Source: Clavibacter sp. A6099
GTDB lineage: Bacteria > Actinomycetota > Actinomycetes > Actinomycetales > Microbacteriaceae
Direction of reading: 5' to 3'
DNA: 64,000 bases
NCBI RefSeq assembly: GCF_021919125.1
Contig: NZ_CP083439.1
Span: 1-64,000, forward strand
The position numbers were made by a program, and so were the translations under genes. Every line of letters starts with the position of its first letter. Position 1 is the first letter of the stretch. Positions 22,875 through 30,852 of the stretch are shown piece after piece. Under the pieces are notes generated by a model. It did no database searches, was not told the DNA's origin, and worked only from the letters and a program-made list of their open reading frames with translations.

Positions 22875-24129
22875 CCGCGGCCTCCTGCAGGCGGTCGACG
22901 ATCTCCTCGGCGCCCGCGAGCGAGTCGGCGTTGATGGTCTGCTCCACCTGCTGGCGGTAGAAGGGCTGGAGGTCGTCGACCTGCACCTCGGTGCGCGCGT
23001 AGACGTGGGAGAGCTCGATCGGGCCGATGGTCTGCTGCACGCCGTTGTAGACCGCGACGACGCCGTCCGACTCGCCCACGTAGTAGCGGGACTGGGTCCA
23101 GCGGTAGCCGAGGACGCACGCGAGGACGAGGCCCGCGAGGATCAGCGCGACGCCGACCAGCCAGGTGACGCGGCGGCGGAGGGCGCGGCGCTTGTCCTCG
23201 GCGATGAGGGCCTCGAGGTACTGGTCCGACTCCGGCTCGAACTGCGCGTCGCGCGCGGCCGTGGTGGCGCGCAGCGGGTGCAGCAGCAGCGACGGGATGC
23301 GGACGGCGCGCTTCGCCGGCTCGTCGCCGAACGCGAGGGGCTGCGCGGCGGATCCGACGACCACCGGCTCCGGCGCGGGGCGGGATGCGGCGGTCTCGTC
23401 GTCCTCGTCGAGCACGTCGACCACCACGACCGTGACGTTGTCGGGGGCGCCGTGGTCGAGCGACTCCTTCACGAGCGCGTCGGCGACGGTGTCGGGGGTG
23501 CCCGCTGTCGCGAGGATCTCGGTGATCCGCTCCTCGGAGACGTAGCTGCTGAGGCCGTCCGAGCAGAGCAGCCAGCGGTCGCCCGTGTGCGTGTCGAGCA
23601 CCTGGGTGTCGACCTCGGGCGCCGCGTCGACGTCGCCGAGCACGCGCATCAGCACGGAGCGGCGCGGGTGGACGAGCGCCTCCTCCGGCGTGATGCGGCC
23701 GCTGTCGACGAGGCGCTGCACGAAGGTGTGGTCGGCGGAGATCTGGCTGAGCTCGCCGCGGCGGAAGAGGTAGATGCGCGAGTCGCCGATGTGGGCGATG
23801 GCGACGTGGCGGCCGACGCGGGCGAGCGCGCTGACGGTCGTGCCCATCCCGGTGAGCTCGGAGTGCTCGAACACGGTCTCGGCGAGGAGCTGGTTGGCCG
23901 CGACGAGGCCCGCCTGCAGCGCGAACTCGGCGTCGTGCGCGGAGGCGTACGGCTTGTCGGCCTCGATGATCCGCGTGAGGGCGACCGCGGAGGCGACGTC
24001 GCCGCCCGCATGCCCGCCCATGCCGTCGGCGACGACGAAGAGGTCCCGCCCCGCGTAGCCCGAGTCCTGGTTGTTCGACCGGACCTTGCCCACGTGGGAG
24101 ACGGCAGCGGCCTGCGTCACTGTCGCCAC
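22867..24129 (-). CDS. pstP: PP2C-type serine/threonine phosphatase PstP
   Basis: PstP reverses phosphorylation by PknA and PknB and removes phosphate from FHA-binding partners. The 420-residue protein has an N-terminal PP2C domain with metal-binding motifs NNQD and VVADGMGGHAGGDVAS and a later CSDGLSSYV, then a linker of about 80 residues, one transmembrane helix (about 325-345) and an extracellular C-terminal domain of about 75 residues. The start codon is GTG. It lies between fhaB and rodA in the usual order. Confidence 0.95.
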   Translation of the reverse strand: MATVTQAAAVSHVGKVRSNNQDSGYAGRDLFVVADGMGGHAGGDVASAVALTRIIEADKPYASAHDAEFALQAGLVAANQLLAETVFEHSELTGMGTTVSALARVGRHVAIAHIGDSRIYLFRRGELSQISADHTFVQRLVDSGRITPEEALVHPRRSVLMRVLGDVDAAPEVDTQVLDTHTGDRWLLCSDGLSSYVSEERITEILATAGTPDTVADALVKESLDHGAPDNVTVVVVDVLDEDDETAASRPAPEPVVVGSAAQPLAFGDEPAKRAVRIPSLLLHPLRATTAARDAQFEPESDQYLEALIAEDKRRALRRRVTWLVGVALILAGLVLACVLGYRWTQSRYYVGESDGVVAVYNGVQQTIGPIELSHVYARTEVQVDDLQPFYRQQVEQTINADSLAGAEEIVDRLQEAAGG

Positions 24130-24133
24130 GCCG

Positions 24134-24718
24134 CTACCGCCTGAGCTCGAAGCTGGTCGCGCCGATGCGGATCGGCGTGTCGAGCGGCACCTGCGTCGGC
24201 ACGCTCACGCGCTTGCCGTCGAGGAAGGTGCCGTTGGTCGAGTCGAGGTCCTGGATCATCCACTCGTCGTTCCAGAGGAGCAGGCGCGCGTGGTGGGTGG
24301 ACGTGTAGTCGTCGCGGATCACGAGGCCCGACTCGCTCGAGCGGCCGATGGTGAGCGGCTCGGTGCCCAGCGGGATCTCCGTGCCGGCCTTGGCGCCGGA
24401 GGTGATGACGAGGTGGCGGGCGGTGGAGGTGGTGGCCTTCGCGCGGGACGGGACGGCGCCGGAGTTGGCGCCGGACGGCATCGACGAGATGGGCGGCGGC
24501 TGCACGCCGGGCTGCGGGGACCTCGGCGGGGCGGCGGCGGCCGAGGCGTAGGGGGACTGCGGGAACGGGGATCCGCCGGCCGAGCCCGTCTCCTCGCGGA
24601 GCTTCCGCACGCGCTGGCCGAACAGGTCGGAGCGCAGCGCGTAGACGATGCCGAAGATGAACAGCCACAGCACCGCGAGGAACGCGAGGCGGAGGACGAG
24701 GAGGGTCAGCTCGGTCAC
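24134..24718 (-). CDS. fhaB: FHA-domain membrane protein FhaB/FipA
   Basis: This protein links Ser/Thr kinase signalling to the divisome. The 194-residue protein has an N-terminal transmembrane helix (about residues 4-25), a Pro/Ala/Ser-rich linker, and a C-terminal FHA phosphothreonine-binding domain with the conserved GRSSES, H-A-R and DLDSTNGTF motifs. GTG 24718 overlaps the fhaA stop codon. The longer upstream frame runs through fhaA and is not supported. Confidence 0.93.
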   Translation of the reverse strand: MTELTLLVLRLAFLAVLWLFIFGIVYALRSDLFGQRVRKLREETGSAGGSPFPQSPYASAAAAPPRSPQPGVQPPPISSMPSGANSGAVPSRAKATTSTARHLVITSGAKAGTEIPLGTEPLTIGRSSESGLVIRDDYTSTHHARLLLWNDEWMIQDLDSTNGTFLDGKRVSVPTQVPLDTPIRIGATSFELRR

Positions 24719-25446
24719 GACGCTCCCCAGAACCCGTCGTCGTGGCGCTGGCCCCGGGTGCCGCGTCCGCCGCGCTCCTCGGTGGCCTGCGGCACGACGC
24801 GGAAGGTGATGGCTGTGCGGCCGATGCGGATGACGGACTCGGGCGGGAGCGGCGCCTTGGTGACGGGCGCGCCGTTCAGCTCGGAGCCGTTCGTGGAGCC
24901 GAGGTCGCGGACCTGGGCGCGGGATCCATCCCACGCGATCTCGACGTGGCGGCGCGAGGTGCCCGGGTCGTCGACCGTGATGTCGGCGTCGCTCCCGCGG
25001 CCGATGACCGTGCGGCCCACGGGGAGCGGGTGGCGGGTGCCGGCGACGTCGACCACGGGCATCCACGTGACGGTGCCCTCGGCGGTGCGGCTGTCGATCT
25101 CGAGCACGCCCTCGGAGACGGCGTCGTCCTCGCGGAAGCCGACCTGCACCACTCCGGCGAACTGGTAGCCCTGCGACGACGCGTGCTTCTCGACCGCCTG
25201 GCGCAGCTGGTCGGTGAGCGCGGTGCCGATGCTCGCCATGCGCTCGGCGTCGGCCCGGGAGACCCGGAGGGTGAAGGAGTTGGGCACGAGGATGAGGTCG
25301 CGGTCGACGACCGCGGCGTGGGTGTCGAGCTCGCGGCGGAGCTGCGCGGCGATCTCCACGGGCTGCAGGCCGGACTTGAAGGTCTTCACGAAGGCGCCGT
25401 TGACGGCGCGCTCGAGGCCCTTCTCGAAGTTGTCCAGGATTCCCAC
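24715..25446 (-). CDS. fhaA: FhaA: DUF3662 and FHA domain protein
   Basis: FhaA binds phosphorylated MviN/MurJ-type partners and modulates wall synthesis. The 243-residue protein has an N-terminal DUF3662 domain (about 1-125, starting MGILDNFEKGLERAVNGAF) and a C-terminal FHA domain (about 145-225) with GRGSDAD, SRRH and DLGSTNGS. It lacks the long disordered linker of the mycobacterial protein. The start is GTG and it is the first gene of the operon; a TACGAT hexamer about 45-50 nt upstream may be the promoter. Confidence 0.93.
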   Translation of the reverse strand: MGILDNFEKGLERAVNGAFVKTFKSGLQPVEIAAQLRRELDTHAAVVDRDLILVPNSFTLRVSRADAERMASIGTALTDQLRQAVEKHASSQGYQFAGVVQVGFREDDAVSEGVLEIDSRTAEGTVTWMPVVDVAGTRHPLPVGRTVIGRGSDADITVDDPGTSRRHVEIAWDGSRAQVRDLGSTNGSELNGAPVTKAPLPPESVIRIGRTAITFRVVPQATEERGGRGTRGQRHDDGFWGAS

Positions 25447-25490
25447 GTGTGATCCGTCCTCGCGCGGTCCTTCCGCGGATGAATAGGGAG

Positions 25491-25496
25491 ATCGTA
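25491..25496 (-). promoter_or_regulatory. Candidate -10 of the fhaA-pknB operon
   Basis: TACGAT on the minus strand lies about 45 nt before the fhaA GTG. I do not see a clear -35 element. It is the best promoter-like hexamer upstream of this seven-gene operon. Confidence 0.35.
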
Positions 25497-25645
25497 GCCA
25501 ACTCGGGAGGCGCCGCCCTGGACACCGGCCACGTGGCGGGTGCGCGACGGCCGCTCGCGGGGTCGTCTTGCGGGCCGGGGAGGCGCCCGTCCGGGCTCGC
25601 CGCGGCGCGGGATCGGCCTCGGGGCGTGATAATGTCGTCCGGTTG

Positions 25646-25732
25646 GCGCGAGTGGCGGAATTGGTAGACGCGCACGGTTCAGGTCCGTGTGTCCGTGAGG
25701 ACGTGGGGGTTCAAGTCCCCCCTCGCGCACCA
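25646..25732 (+). tRNA. tRNA-Leu (anticodon CAG)
   Basis: This is an 87-nt class II tRNA. The acceptor GCGCGAG pairs with CTCGCGC, the anticodon stem CACGG/CCGTG has loop TTCAGGT with CAG at 25680-25682, a long variable arm follows, and the T arm is GGGGGTTCAAGTCCCCC. CCA is encoded at 25730-25732. A GATAAT hexamer at 25628-25633 fits a -10 element. It reads CUG, the main leucine codon in this genome. Confidence 0.97.
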
Positions 25733-25737
25733 GCACG

Positions 25738-25767
25738 AGAGGCCCCCGGGATCACCCGGGGGCCTCT
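25738..25767 (+). terminator. Terminator after tRNA-Leu
   Basis: The 13-bp arms AGAGGCCCCCGGG and CCCGGGGGCCTCT enclose the loop ATCA, starting 6 nt after the tRNA CCA, and end in TT. Confidence 0.8.
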
Positions 25768-25902
25768 TCGCGTCGCCCCCGCGGCGTCGACGGGAGCGGT
25801 CCTCCGGGCCCAGCCGATCGGCGGGCGGTCTCAGCCGATGGGCGGACCGATCGGATCCCCCGGTGGATGCCCCGGCGCACCCGCGCTCCGCACACTGGGG
25901 AC

Positions 25903-28158
25903 GTGACGCACCCGACGCTCGCCCCCGCCGCCCGACCGCTCCCCGTCGACCCCGCGGATCGGCGGCCCGCCGACGATGACGCCGCCGCCGGAGCCGCGAG
26001 GTCCGGCGCTCGCGGTGCGCTCCGCGCCGTCGGCCGCGCCGTGGCCCGCCACCCGCTCGCGATCGCCGCGGTGCTCGGCGGCAGCGCGTGGATCGGGCTC
26101 ATGGCGGGCCTCGGCGAGCTCGCGCATCCGGCCGCCACCGCGATCGGCATCGCCGTCACCGTGATGGTGTTGGCGTGGTCCGAGAGCCGCATAGGGATCC
26201 TCCGCACCGCGCTCGTCGCCGCGCTCGGCTCGCTGGCGCCGGTGGCCGTCGCGTCCCTCCTCCTCGCCGCGGGCGTCGCGCTGGGCGACCTCTACTCGCA
26301 GCTCGACGCGGCCGACCGGCTGTGGGCGCCGTCCGTCGTGCTCGTCGCGGTGGCCGCCGCCGCCAGCCGCGGGCTCGCGCCGGCCCACCGCGACGGCCTC
26401 CGCGCGGCTGTCCTCGCGGCCGTCCTCGCGGGGCTGCTCGCCGGGGGCCACGGCGTCGACCTCACGCGTGGCGTGGCGCTCCTCATCGGGCTCGGGCTCG
26501 GGCGGATCCTCGTGCCGCTCTCCGCTCGTCCTGCCTGGCACGACCGTGCGGCGTCGAGCGCCCGCGTGGTCGCCGCGACCGTGCTCGGCACGGTCACGCT
26601 GAGCTGGTGGATCGCCGCCGTCTCGGGCGACGCGATCGGCGTGCTGAGCGCCATGGGCTCGCTGCTGGATCCCGGCCCCACGGTCGCGGCGCTGTGCGTG
26701 CTCATCGTCGCCGTCGCGCTCCTCCTGCGCGGCCGTCGGCTCGGCCTCGTGCTCGGGATCGCCGCGCTGCTGCTCGTCACCGGGCTGCTCGGCTGGTACT
26801 ACACGGTCATCCCGCTCGCCGAGGACTGGTTCGCGTTCCCGATCGACTCCTGGATCGACCTCGAGCTGCCCCTGCTGGTGCTGACCACCTGGCTCCTGCC
26901 CGCGGCGGCGCTCGTCGTGCTCGTGGTGCGGCGGCGGTCGTTCGCCGTGCGCGCGGTCGCGGACGGGCGGTCCGCGGGGCGCGACCGCGTCCTCGCGCAG
27001 CTGATGCGCTCCGACGCCGGATCCCTCGGCTTCATGGGCACGTGGACAGGCAGCAGCCACTGGTTCGCCGGCGACGACGGGGATGTCGCTGCCCGCGGCG
27101 CCGTCGCATACCGCGCGGCGCACGGGGTGGCGCTGACGGTCTCGGATCCGCTCGCCTCGGCGGAAGACGCACCCGCGACGATCCGCGCCTTCGCCCGGCA
27201 CTGCTCGGCCCGCGGCCTCGTGCCGGCCTTCTACAGCATCCACTCGCGCCACCTGCCGGTCTTCGCCGAGCTCGGCTGGAGCGTGACACCGGTCGCCGAG
27301 GAGGCCGTGATCGACCTCCCCGGCTTCTCCACCTCGGGCAAGCGCCGCCAGGACCTCCGGACGGCGACCAACCGCGCCGCGCGCGACGGGGTCGACGCGC
27401 TGCGGGGGACCTACCGCGGCCTGCCCGACGACCTCCGCGCCGCCGTCGACGCCCTGAGCGGCGACTGGGCCGACGCGAAGGCGCTGCCCGAGATGGGCTT
27501 CACGCTCGGCGGACTGCGCGAGCTCGACGACCCCGAGGTCCGGATGCTGCTCGCGGTCGACGCCGCCGGCCGCGTGCACGGCGTCACCAGCTGGCTTCCC
27601 GTCTTCCGCGAGGGGCGCCTCGTCGGCCGCACGCTCGACGTGATGCGCCGCGGCGCCGACCCCATGCCCGGCGTGATGGAGTTCCTCATCGCGACCGCCG
27701 CGCGCGCCTTCCAGGAGGAGGGGCTCGAGACGCTCAGCCTCTCCGGGACGCCGCTCGCGGGCGTCGGGGCGACACGGCCGGCCGGCGCGGTGGATCGGGT
27801 CGTGGCGCGCCTGCTCCAGGCGACCGGGCGCGTGCTCGAGCCGTCCTACGGCTTCACCTCCCTGCTGCGCTTCAAGGCCAAGTTCGATCCGCGCTACGAG
27901 ACGCTCTGGCTCGCCTGCCCCACGGCGGCGGACCTCGCGCCGATCGGTCGCGCGCTGACGGCCGCGTACGTGCCGACCCTGCGGATCCGCCAGCTCGCGG
28001 GCGCGCTGCGGGCGGCGCGGGCCGCGGCCCGCGCCGGGCGCCGGGCCGGCAGGGCAGCCAGGCGCGCGGCACAGGACGCTAGCCTCGGCCACGCGGGGGA
28101 CCGCGGTGCCGCGAACGGCGACGGCGGCGGATCCACCGGCGGGAGGCGGGACGCGTGA
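25903..28158 (+). CDS. DUF2156 (MprF-like aminoacyl-lipid transferase) membrane protein
   Basis: The C-terminal 300 residues match the DUF2156 / phosphatidylglycerol lysyltransferase catalytic fold (segments GFMGTWTGSSHWF, ALTVSDPLAS, FYSIHSRHLPVFAELGW). The N-terminal 360 residues form about nine to ten hydrophobic helices. MprF-type proteins add amino acids to phosphatidylglycerol to lower surface charge. GTG 25903 gives 751 residues; a CACACT hexamer starts exactly 12 nt upstream, fitting a leaderless mRNA. An ATG at 25867 is possible. The stop codon overlaps the response-regulator start (GTGA), which implies co-expression with the two-component system. The substrate is not proven. Confidence 0.8.
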   Translation: MTHPTLAPAARPLPVDPADRRPADDDAAAGAARSGARGALRAVGRAVARHPLAIAAVLGGSAWIGLMAGLGELAHPAATAIGIAVTVMVLAWSESRIGILRTALVAALGSLAPVAVASLLLAAGVALGDLYSQLDAADRLWAPSVVLVAVAAAASRGLAPAHRDGLRAAVLAAVLAGLLAGGHGVDLTRGVALLIGLGLGRILVPLSARPAWHDRAASSARVVAATVLGTVTLSWWIAAVSGDAIGVLSAMGSLLDPGPTVAALCVLIVAVALLLRGRRLGLVLGIAALLLVTGLLGWYYTVIPLAEDWFAFPIDSWIDLELPLLVLTTWLLPAAALVVLVVRRRSFAVRAVADGRSAGRDRVLAQLMRSDAGSLGFMGTWTGSSHWFAGDDGDVAARGAVAYRAAHGVALTVSDPLASAEDAPATIRAFARHCSARGLVPAFYSIHSRHLPVFAELGWSVTPVAEEAVIDLPGFSTSGKRRQDLRTATNRAARDGVDALRGTYRGLPDDLRAAVDALSGDWADAKALPEMGFTLGGLRELDDPEVRMLLAVDAAGRVHGVTSWLPVFREGRLVGRTLDVMRRGADPMPGVMEFLIATAARAFQEEGLETLSLSGTPLAGVGATRPAGAVDRVVARLLQATGRVLEPSYGFTSLLRFKAKFDPRYETLWLACPTAADLAPIGRALTAAYVPTLRIRQLAGALRAARAAARAGRRAGRAARRAAQDASLGHAGDRGAANGDGGGSTGGRRDA

Positions 28159-28841
28159 TCGAGGGACCTGGCGCGGGCGACGGCACCCCCGAGGCGGGAC
28201 CCGTCGTGAGCGTGGTCGTGATCGACGACGAGTCGCTCGTGCGCTCCGGCATCGCGATGGTGCTCGGCGCCAGCCCGCGCATCGCCGTCCGCGCGGCCGT
28301 CTCGAGCGACACTGCCGTCGCGACCGTGCGGGAGCACGTGCCCGACGTGGTGCTCCTCGACATCCGGATGCCCGCGCCCGACGGGCTCGCGATCCTCGCC
28401 GAGCTCATGGCCGAGCCCCGGCCGCCCGCCGTCGCCATGCTCACGACCTTCGACACCGACGACCAGGTGCTCGAGGCGCTGCACCGCGGGGCGTCGGGCT
28501 TCCTGCTCAAGGACACGGATCCCGAGCAGCTCGCCCGGCACGTGCTCACGCTCGCGTCCGGCGGCATCGTGCTCGCGCCCGGCCTCCGGCCCGGCCGGCT
28601 ATTCCGCTCGCTCGAGGACGACGCGGCCCGGGCGCGCGTCGCCCGGCTCGGGGACCGCGAGACGATCGTGCTGAAGGCGCTCGCGCGCGGCCTGTCCAAC
28701 GCGGAGATCGTCGCGGAGTGCGGGCTCACGCTCGGCACGGTGAAGGAGACGGTCAGCTCGATCGTCCAGGCGCTCGGCGTCGGCACGCGCGTGGAGGCGG
28801 CCGTCGTCGCCGACCGCGCCGGGCTCGTGCCCCGCGGGTGA
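28155..28841 (+). CDS. LuxR-family two-component response regulator
   Basis: The 228-residue protein has a receiver domain (about 16-135) with acidic residues in IDDES, phospho-acceptor Asp69 (LLDIRMP), Thr in MLTTFD and Lys in FLLKD, followed by a LuxR-type helix-turn-helix (about 160-220; LSNAEIVAECGLTLGTVKETV). It follows the DUF2156 gene with a 4-nt overlap and precedes the histidine kinase by 7 nt. The target may be its own operon; no operator is evident. Confidence 0.92.
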   Translation: MIEGPGAGDGTPEAGPVVSVVVIDDESLVRSGIAMVLGASPRIAVRAAVSSDTAVATVREHVPDVVLLDIRMPAPDGLAILAELMAEPRPPAVAMLTTFDTDDQVLEALHRGASGFLLKDTDPEQLARHVLTLASGGIVLAPGLRPGRLFRSLEDDAARARVARLGDRETIVLKALARGLSNAEIVAECGLTLGTVKETVSSIVQALGVGTRVEAAVVADRAGLVPRG

Positions 28842-28848
28842 GCGGACG

Positions 28849-29979
28849 ATGCGCGTGAGCAGGGCCGACGCGGTGACCGCCGCGGGAGCCGCGACCGGCG
28901 CCGACCGGATCCGCGCGGCGCTCGTCGACCTCCTCGTGGCCGGCATCGCCACCGCGGCCTCGTACACGTTCCTCGCCCACGCGGAGTCGCCGTGGGACGC
29001 GGTCGCCGGCGTCGTCGCCTGCCTCGGGCTGCTGCTGCGCCGTCGCTGGCCGTGGCTCAGCCTCCTCGCCGCGATGCCGGCCTTCTACATCGGGATCGCG
29101 TACGTGCCGCTCGTGGTCGCCCTCTTCGACCTCGGCCTCTCGCGCGCCGCGCGGTGGCGCGTGGGCGTCGCGACCGGCGTGTCCGTCCTCGCGTACCTGC
29201 TGCCCATCACGCCGCCCGAGGACCTGCAGTCGGTGGTCGAGCCGCTGGTGGACGCGACGCTCTACACGGTCGGGCCGGCGCTCCTCGGGGCCTTCCTCCG
29301 GGAGCGGCGGACGGCCGCGGCGCAGCTGCGCGAGCTGCGGGAGGCGCAGACGCTCGGGCAGCGGCAGGCCGCCGAGGTCGCGCTCGCCCGGGAGCGCGCG
29401 GTCCTGGCGCGCGAGATGCACGACGTGGTGTCGCACCAGGTCAGCCTCATCGCCGTGCAGGCCGGCGCCCTGCAGGTGGGCGCGGCCGACGAGCGCTCGC
29501 GGGAGGCCGCGCGCACGATCCGCGGGCTCAGCACGGTGACGCTCGAGGAGCTGCGCGGCATGGTCGAGGTGCTGCGCGCGGCGGGCGGCGAGCGGCGGGA
29601 GCTCGCGCCCCAGCCGACGCTCGGGGACGTGCCGGCGCTCGTGGCGGCCAGCGGGATCCGCGCGACGACCGACATGGACCTCCCCGCCGACCTGCCCGCG
29701 GCCGCGCAGCGCGCCGTGTACCGCACGGTGCAGGAGGGCCTCACCAACGCACGGAAGCACGCGACCGGCGCGGCCGTGCGGATCACCGGACGGCTGGACG
29801 CGGGACACGTCGTGCTCGAGGTGGAGGCGGGCCGGGCGACGCTCCCGCTCCTCGACCTGCCGAGCGGGCGCCACGGGCTCACCGGCCTGCGCGAGCGAGC
29901 CCAGCTGCTGGGCGGGAGCCTCACGGCCGAGACGCGGCCCGACGGATCCCACCTGCTGCGGCTGCGGTTCCCGCTCTGA
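28849..29979 (+). CDS. HisKA_3-type sensor histidine kinase with divergent ATP-binding G1 box
   Basis: The 376-residue kinase has about four to five hydrophobic helices in the first 150 residues, a dimerisation/phosphoacceptor helix with His191 (AREMHDVVSHQ), and an ATPase domain with N-box EGLTNARKHA and a GL-x-GLRERA G2 motif. The G1 box, normally D-x-G-x-G, reads EAGRA, so aspartate is replaced by glutamate and the second glycine by alanine. Activity may be altered. It pairs with the upstream response regulator. Confidence 0.9.
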   Translation: MRVSRADAVTAAGAATGADRIRAALVDLLVAGIATAASYTFLAHAESPWDAVAGVVACLGLLLRRRWPWLSLLAAMPAFYIGIAYVPLVVALFDLGLSRAARWRVGVATGVSVLAYLLPITPPEDLQSVVEPLVDATLYTVGPALLGAFLRERRTAAAQLRELREAQTLGQRQAAEVALARERAVLAREMHDVVSHQVSLIAVQAGALQVGAADERSREAARTIRGLSTVTLEELRGMVEVLRAAGGERRELAPQPTLGDVPALVAASGIRATTDMDLPADLPAAAQRAVYRTVQEGLTNARKHATGAAVRITGRLDAGHVVLEVEAGRATLPLLDLPSGRHGLTGLRERAQLLGGSLTAETRPDGSHLLRLRFPL

Positions 29980-30009
29980 GGCGGGTCGGCGGGTCGGCGC
30001 CCGCGCGGG

Positions 30010-30591
30010 TCAGCGGCCGGCCGCCGAGGAGGCGGCCGCGGCCGGCTCGGCCTCGCTCGCGGGCTCCGGGCCGGGCCAGATGGTCCACGCGATCGCCCAG
30101 AGCGTGCAGATGCCGAGGAGCACCGTGAGGCGGGCGATCCAGTCCTCGAGCGCCTGGGTGCGGGCGGCGTCGCCGACGAACGCGATGGCGGCGAGCAGCA
30201 GGGCGCAGGCGATCGCGTAGGCGACGACCGTGAGGATCCAGAGCCGCCACTCGTGGCGCACCTTGGCGCGGCCGGATGCGGGCGGCCGCACGGGCGCGGG
30301 GCCGCCGGCGAAGCGGTGGGCGAAGCGCACGTCGAGCCAGCGGACCATCGAGTGGCCGAAGGCGACGGATCCGCCGAGGTAGGCGGCGGCGAGGCCGTGG
30401 GTCCAGTCGGCGGTGGCCCCGCCGCGGAGGTCGACGGTGACGGCGACGAGCAGCACGAGATCCACGACGGGCACGCACGCGAGGAGCGCGGCGCCGAGGC
30501 GCGGGCGGCGGAGCGCGTAGCGGACGGCGAGGCCGGCGGCGAGCACGGCCCAGAAGCCGATCTCGCAGGCGATGATGACGGCGACGATCAT
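30010..30591 (-). CDS. Four- to six-helix membrane protein of unknown function
   Basis: The 193-residue protein has hydrophobic segments at about residues 1-25, 35-55, 63-80, 115-140 and 150-170 and ends in an Ala/Glu-rich tail. I recognise no family. It lies convergent with the histidine kinase (31 nt between stop codons) and is followed upstream by the L36 gene on the same strand. Confidence 0.7.
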   Translation of the reverse strand: MIVAVIIACEIGFWAVLAAGLAVRYALRRPRLGAALLACVPVVDLVLLVAVTVDLRGGATADWTHGLAAAYLGGSVAFGHSMVRWLDVRFAHRFAGGPAPVRPPASGRAKVRHEWRLWILTVVAYAIACALLLAAIAFVGDAARTQALEDWIARLTVLLGICTLWAIAWTIWPGPEPASEAEPAAAASSAAGR

Positions 30592-30685
30592 GCGGCGACC
30601 CCCCCGGCGCTCGGCTGGTCTCCACCGTATCGACGCGGAGCTCGGCGGCGACGCCCCAGATGAGGGGCGCCGGCCGAGCGGCGGA

Positions 30686-30808
30686 TCAGCCCTGCCGCGC
30701 CTTGTTCCGCGGGTTCTGCTTGTTGATGACGAAGACGCGGCCGCGGCGGCGCACGACCTGCGCGCCGGGGAGCTTCTTCAGGGCCTTGATCGAGTTGCGC
30801 ACCTTCAT
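30686..30808 (-). CDS. rpmJ: 50S ribosomal protein L36, zinc-independent (C-minus) paralogue
   Basis: The 40-residue product [17 protein letters not shown]... contains the [15 protein letters not shown] core of L36 but none of the zinc-binding cysteines. Such C-minus paralogues replace the zinc-containing form when zinc is scarce and are typically repressed by Zur. AAAGGA about 7 nt before the ATG is a good ribosome-binding site. A perfect 13-bp palindrome lies just upstream and is shared with the divergent COG0523 gene. The gene is too short for most ORF finders. Confidence 0.92.
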   Translation of the reverse strand: MKVRNSIKALKKLPGAQVVRRRGRVFVINKQNPRNKARQG

Positions 30809-30825
30809 GGGGATGGTCCTTTCAC

Positions 30826-30838
30826 GAGAACAGTTCTC
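30826..30838. promoter_or_regulatory. Zur-box-like palindrome between rpmJ and COG0523 gene
   Basis: The perfect palindrome GAGAAC-A-GTTCTC lies 18 nt from the L36 start and 15 nt from the COG0523 start. On the minus strand it reads TGAGAACTGTTCTCG, matching the 7-1-7 layout of actinobacterial Zur boxes with one outer mismatch. It abuts the TAGACT hexamer (30841-30846) that serves the plus-strand gene. Both flanking genes belong to families known for Zur control, so I infer a Zur operator. Confidence 0.65.
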
Positions 30839-30852
30839 AATAGACTAGCGGC

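Noticed and set aside
25867-25902. Upstream ATG for the DUF2156 protein
   Set aside because: The extra 12 residues are unremarkable and the -10-like CACACT lies within this stretch, so GTG 25903 fits better; not excluded.
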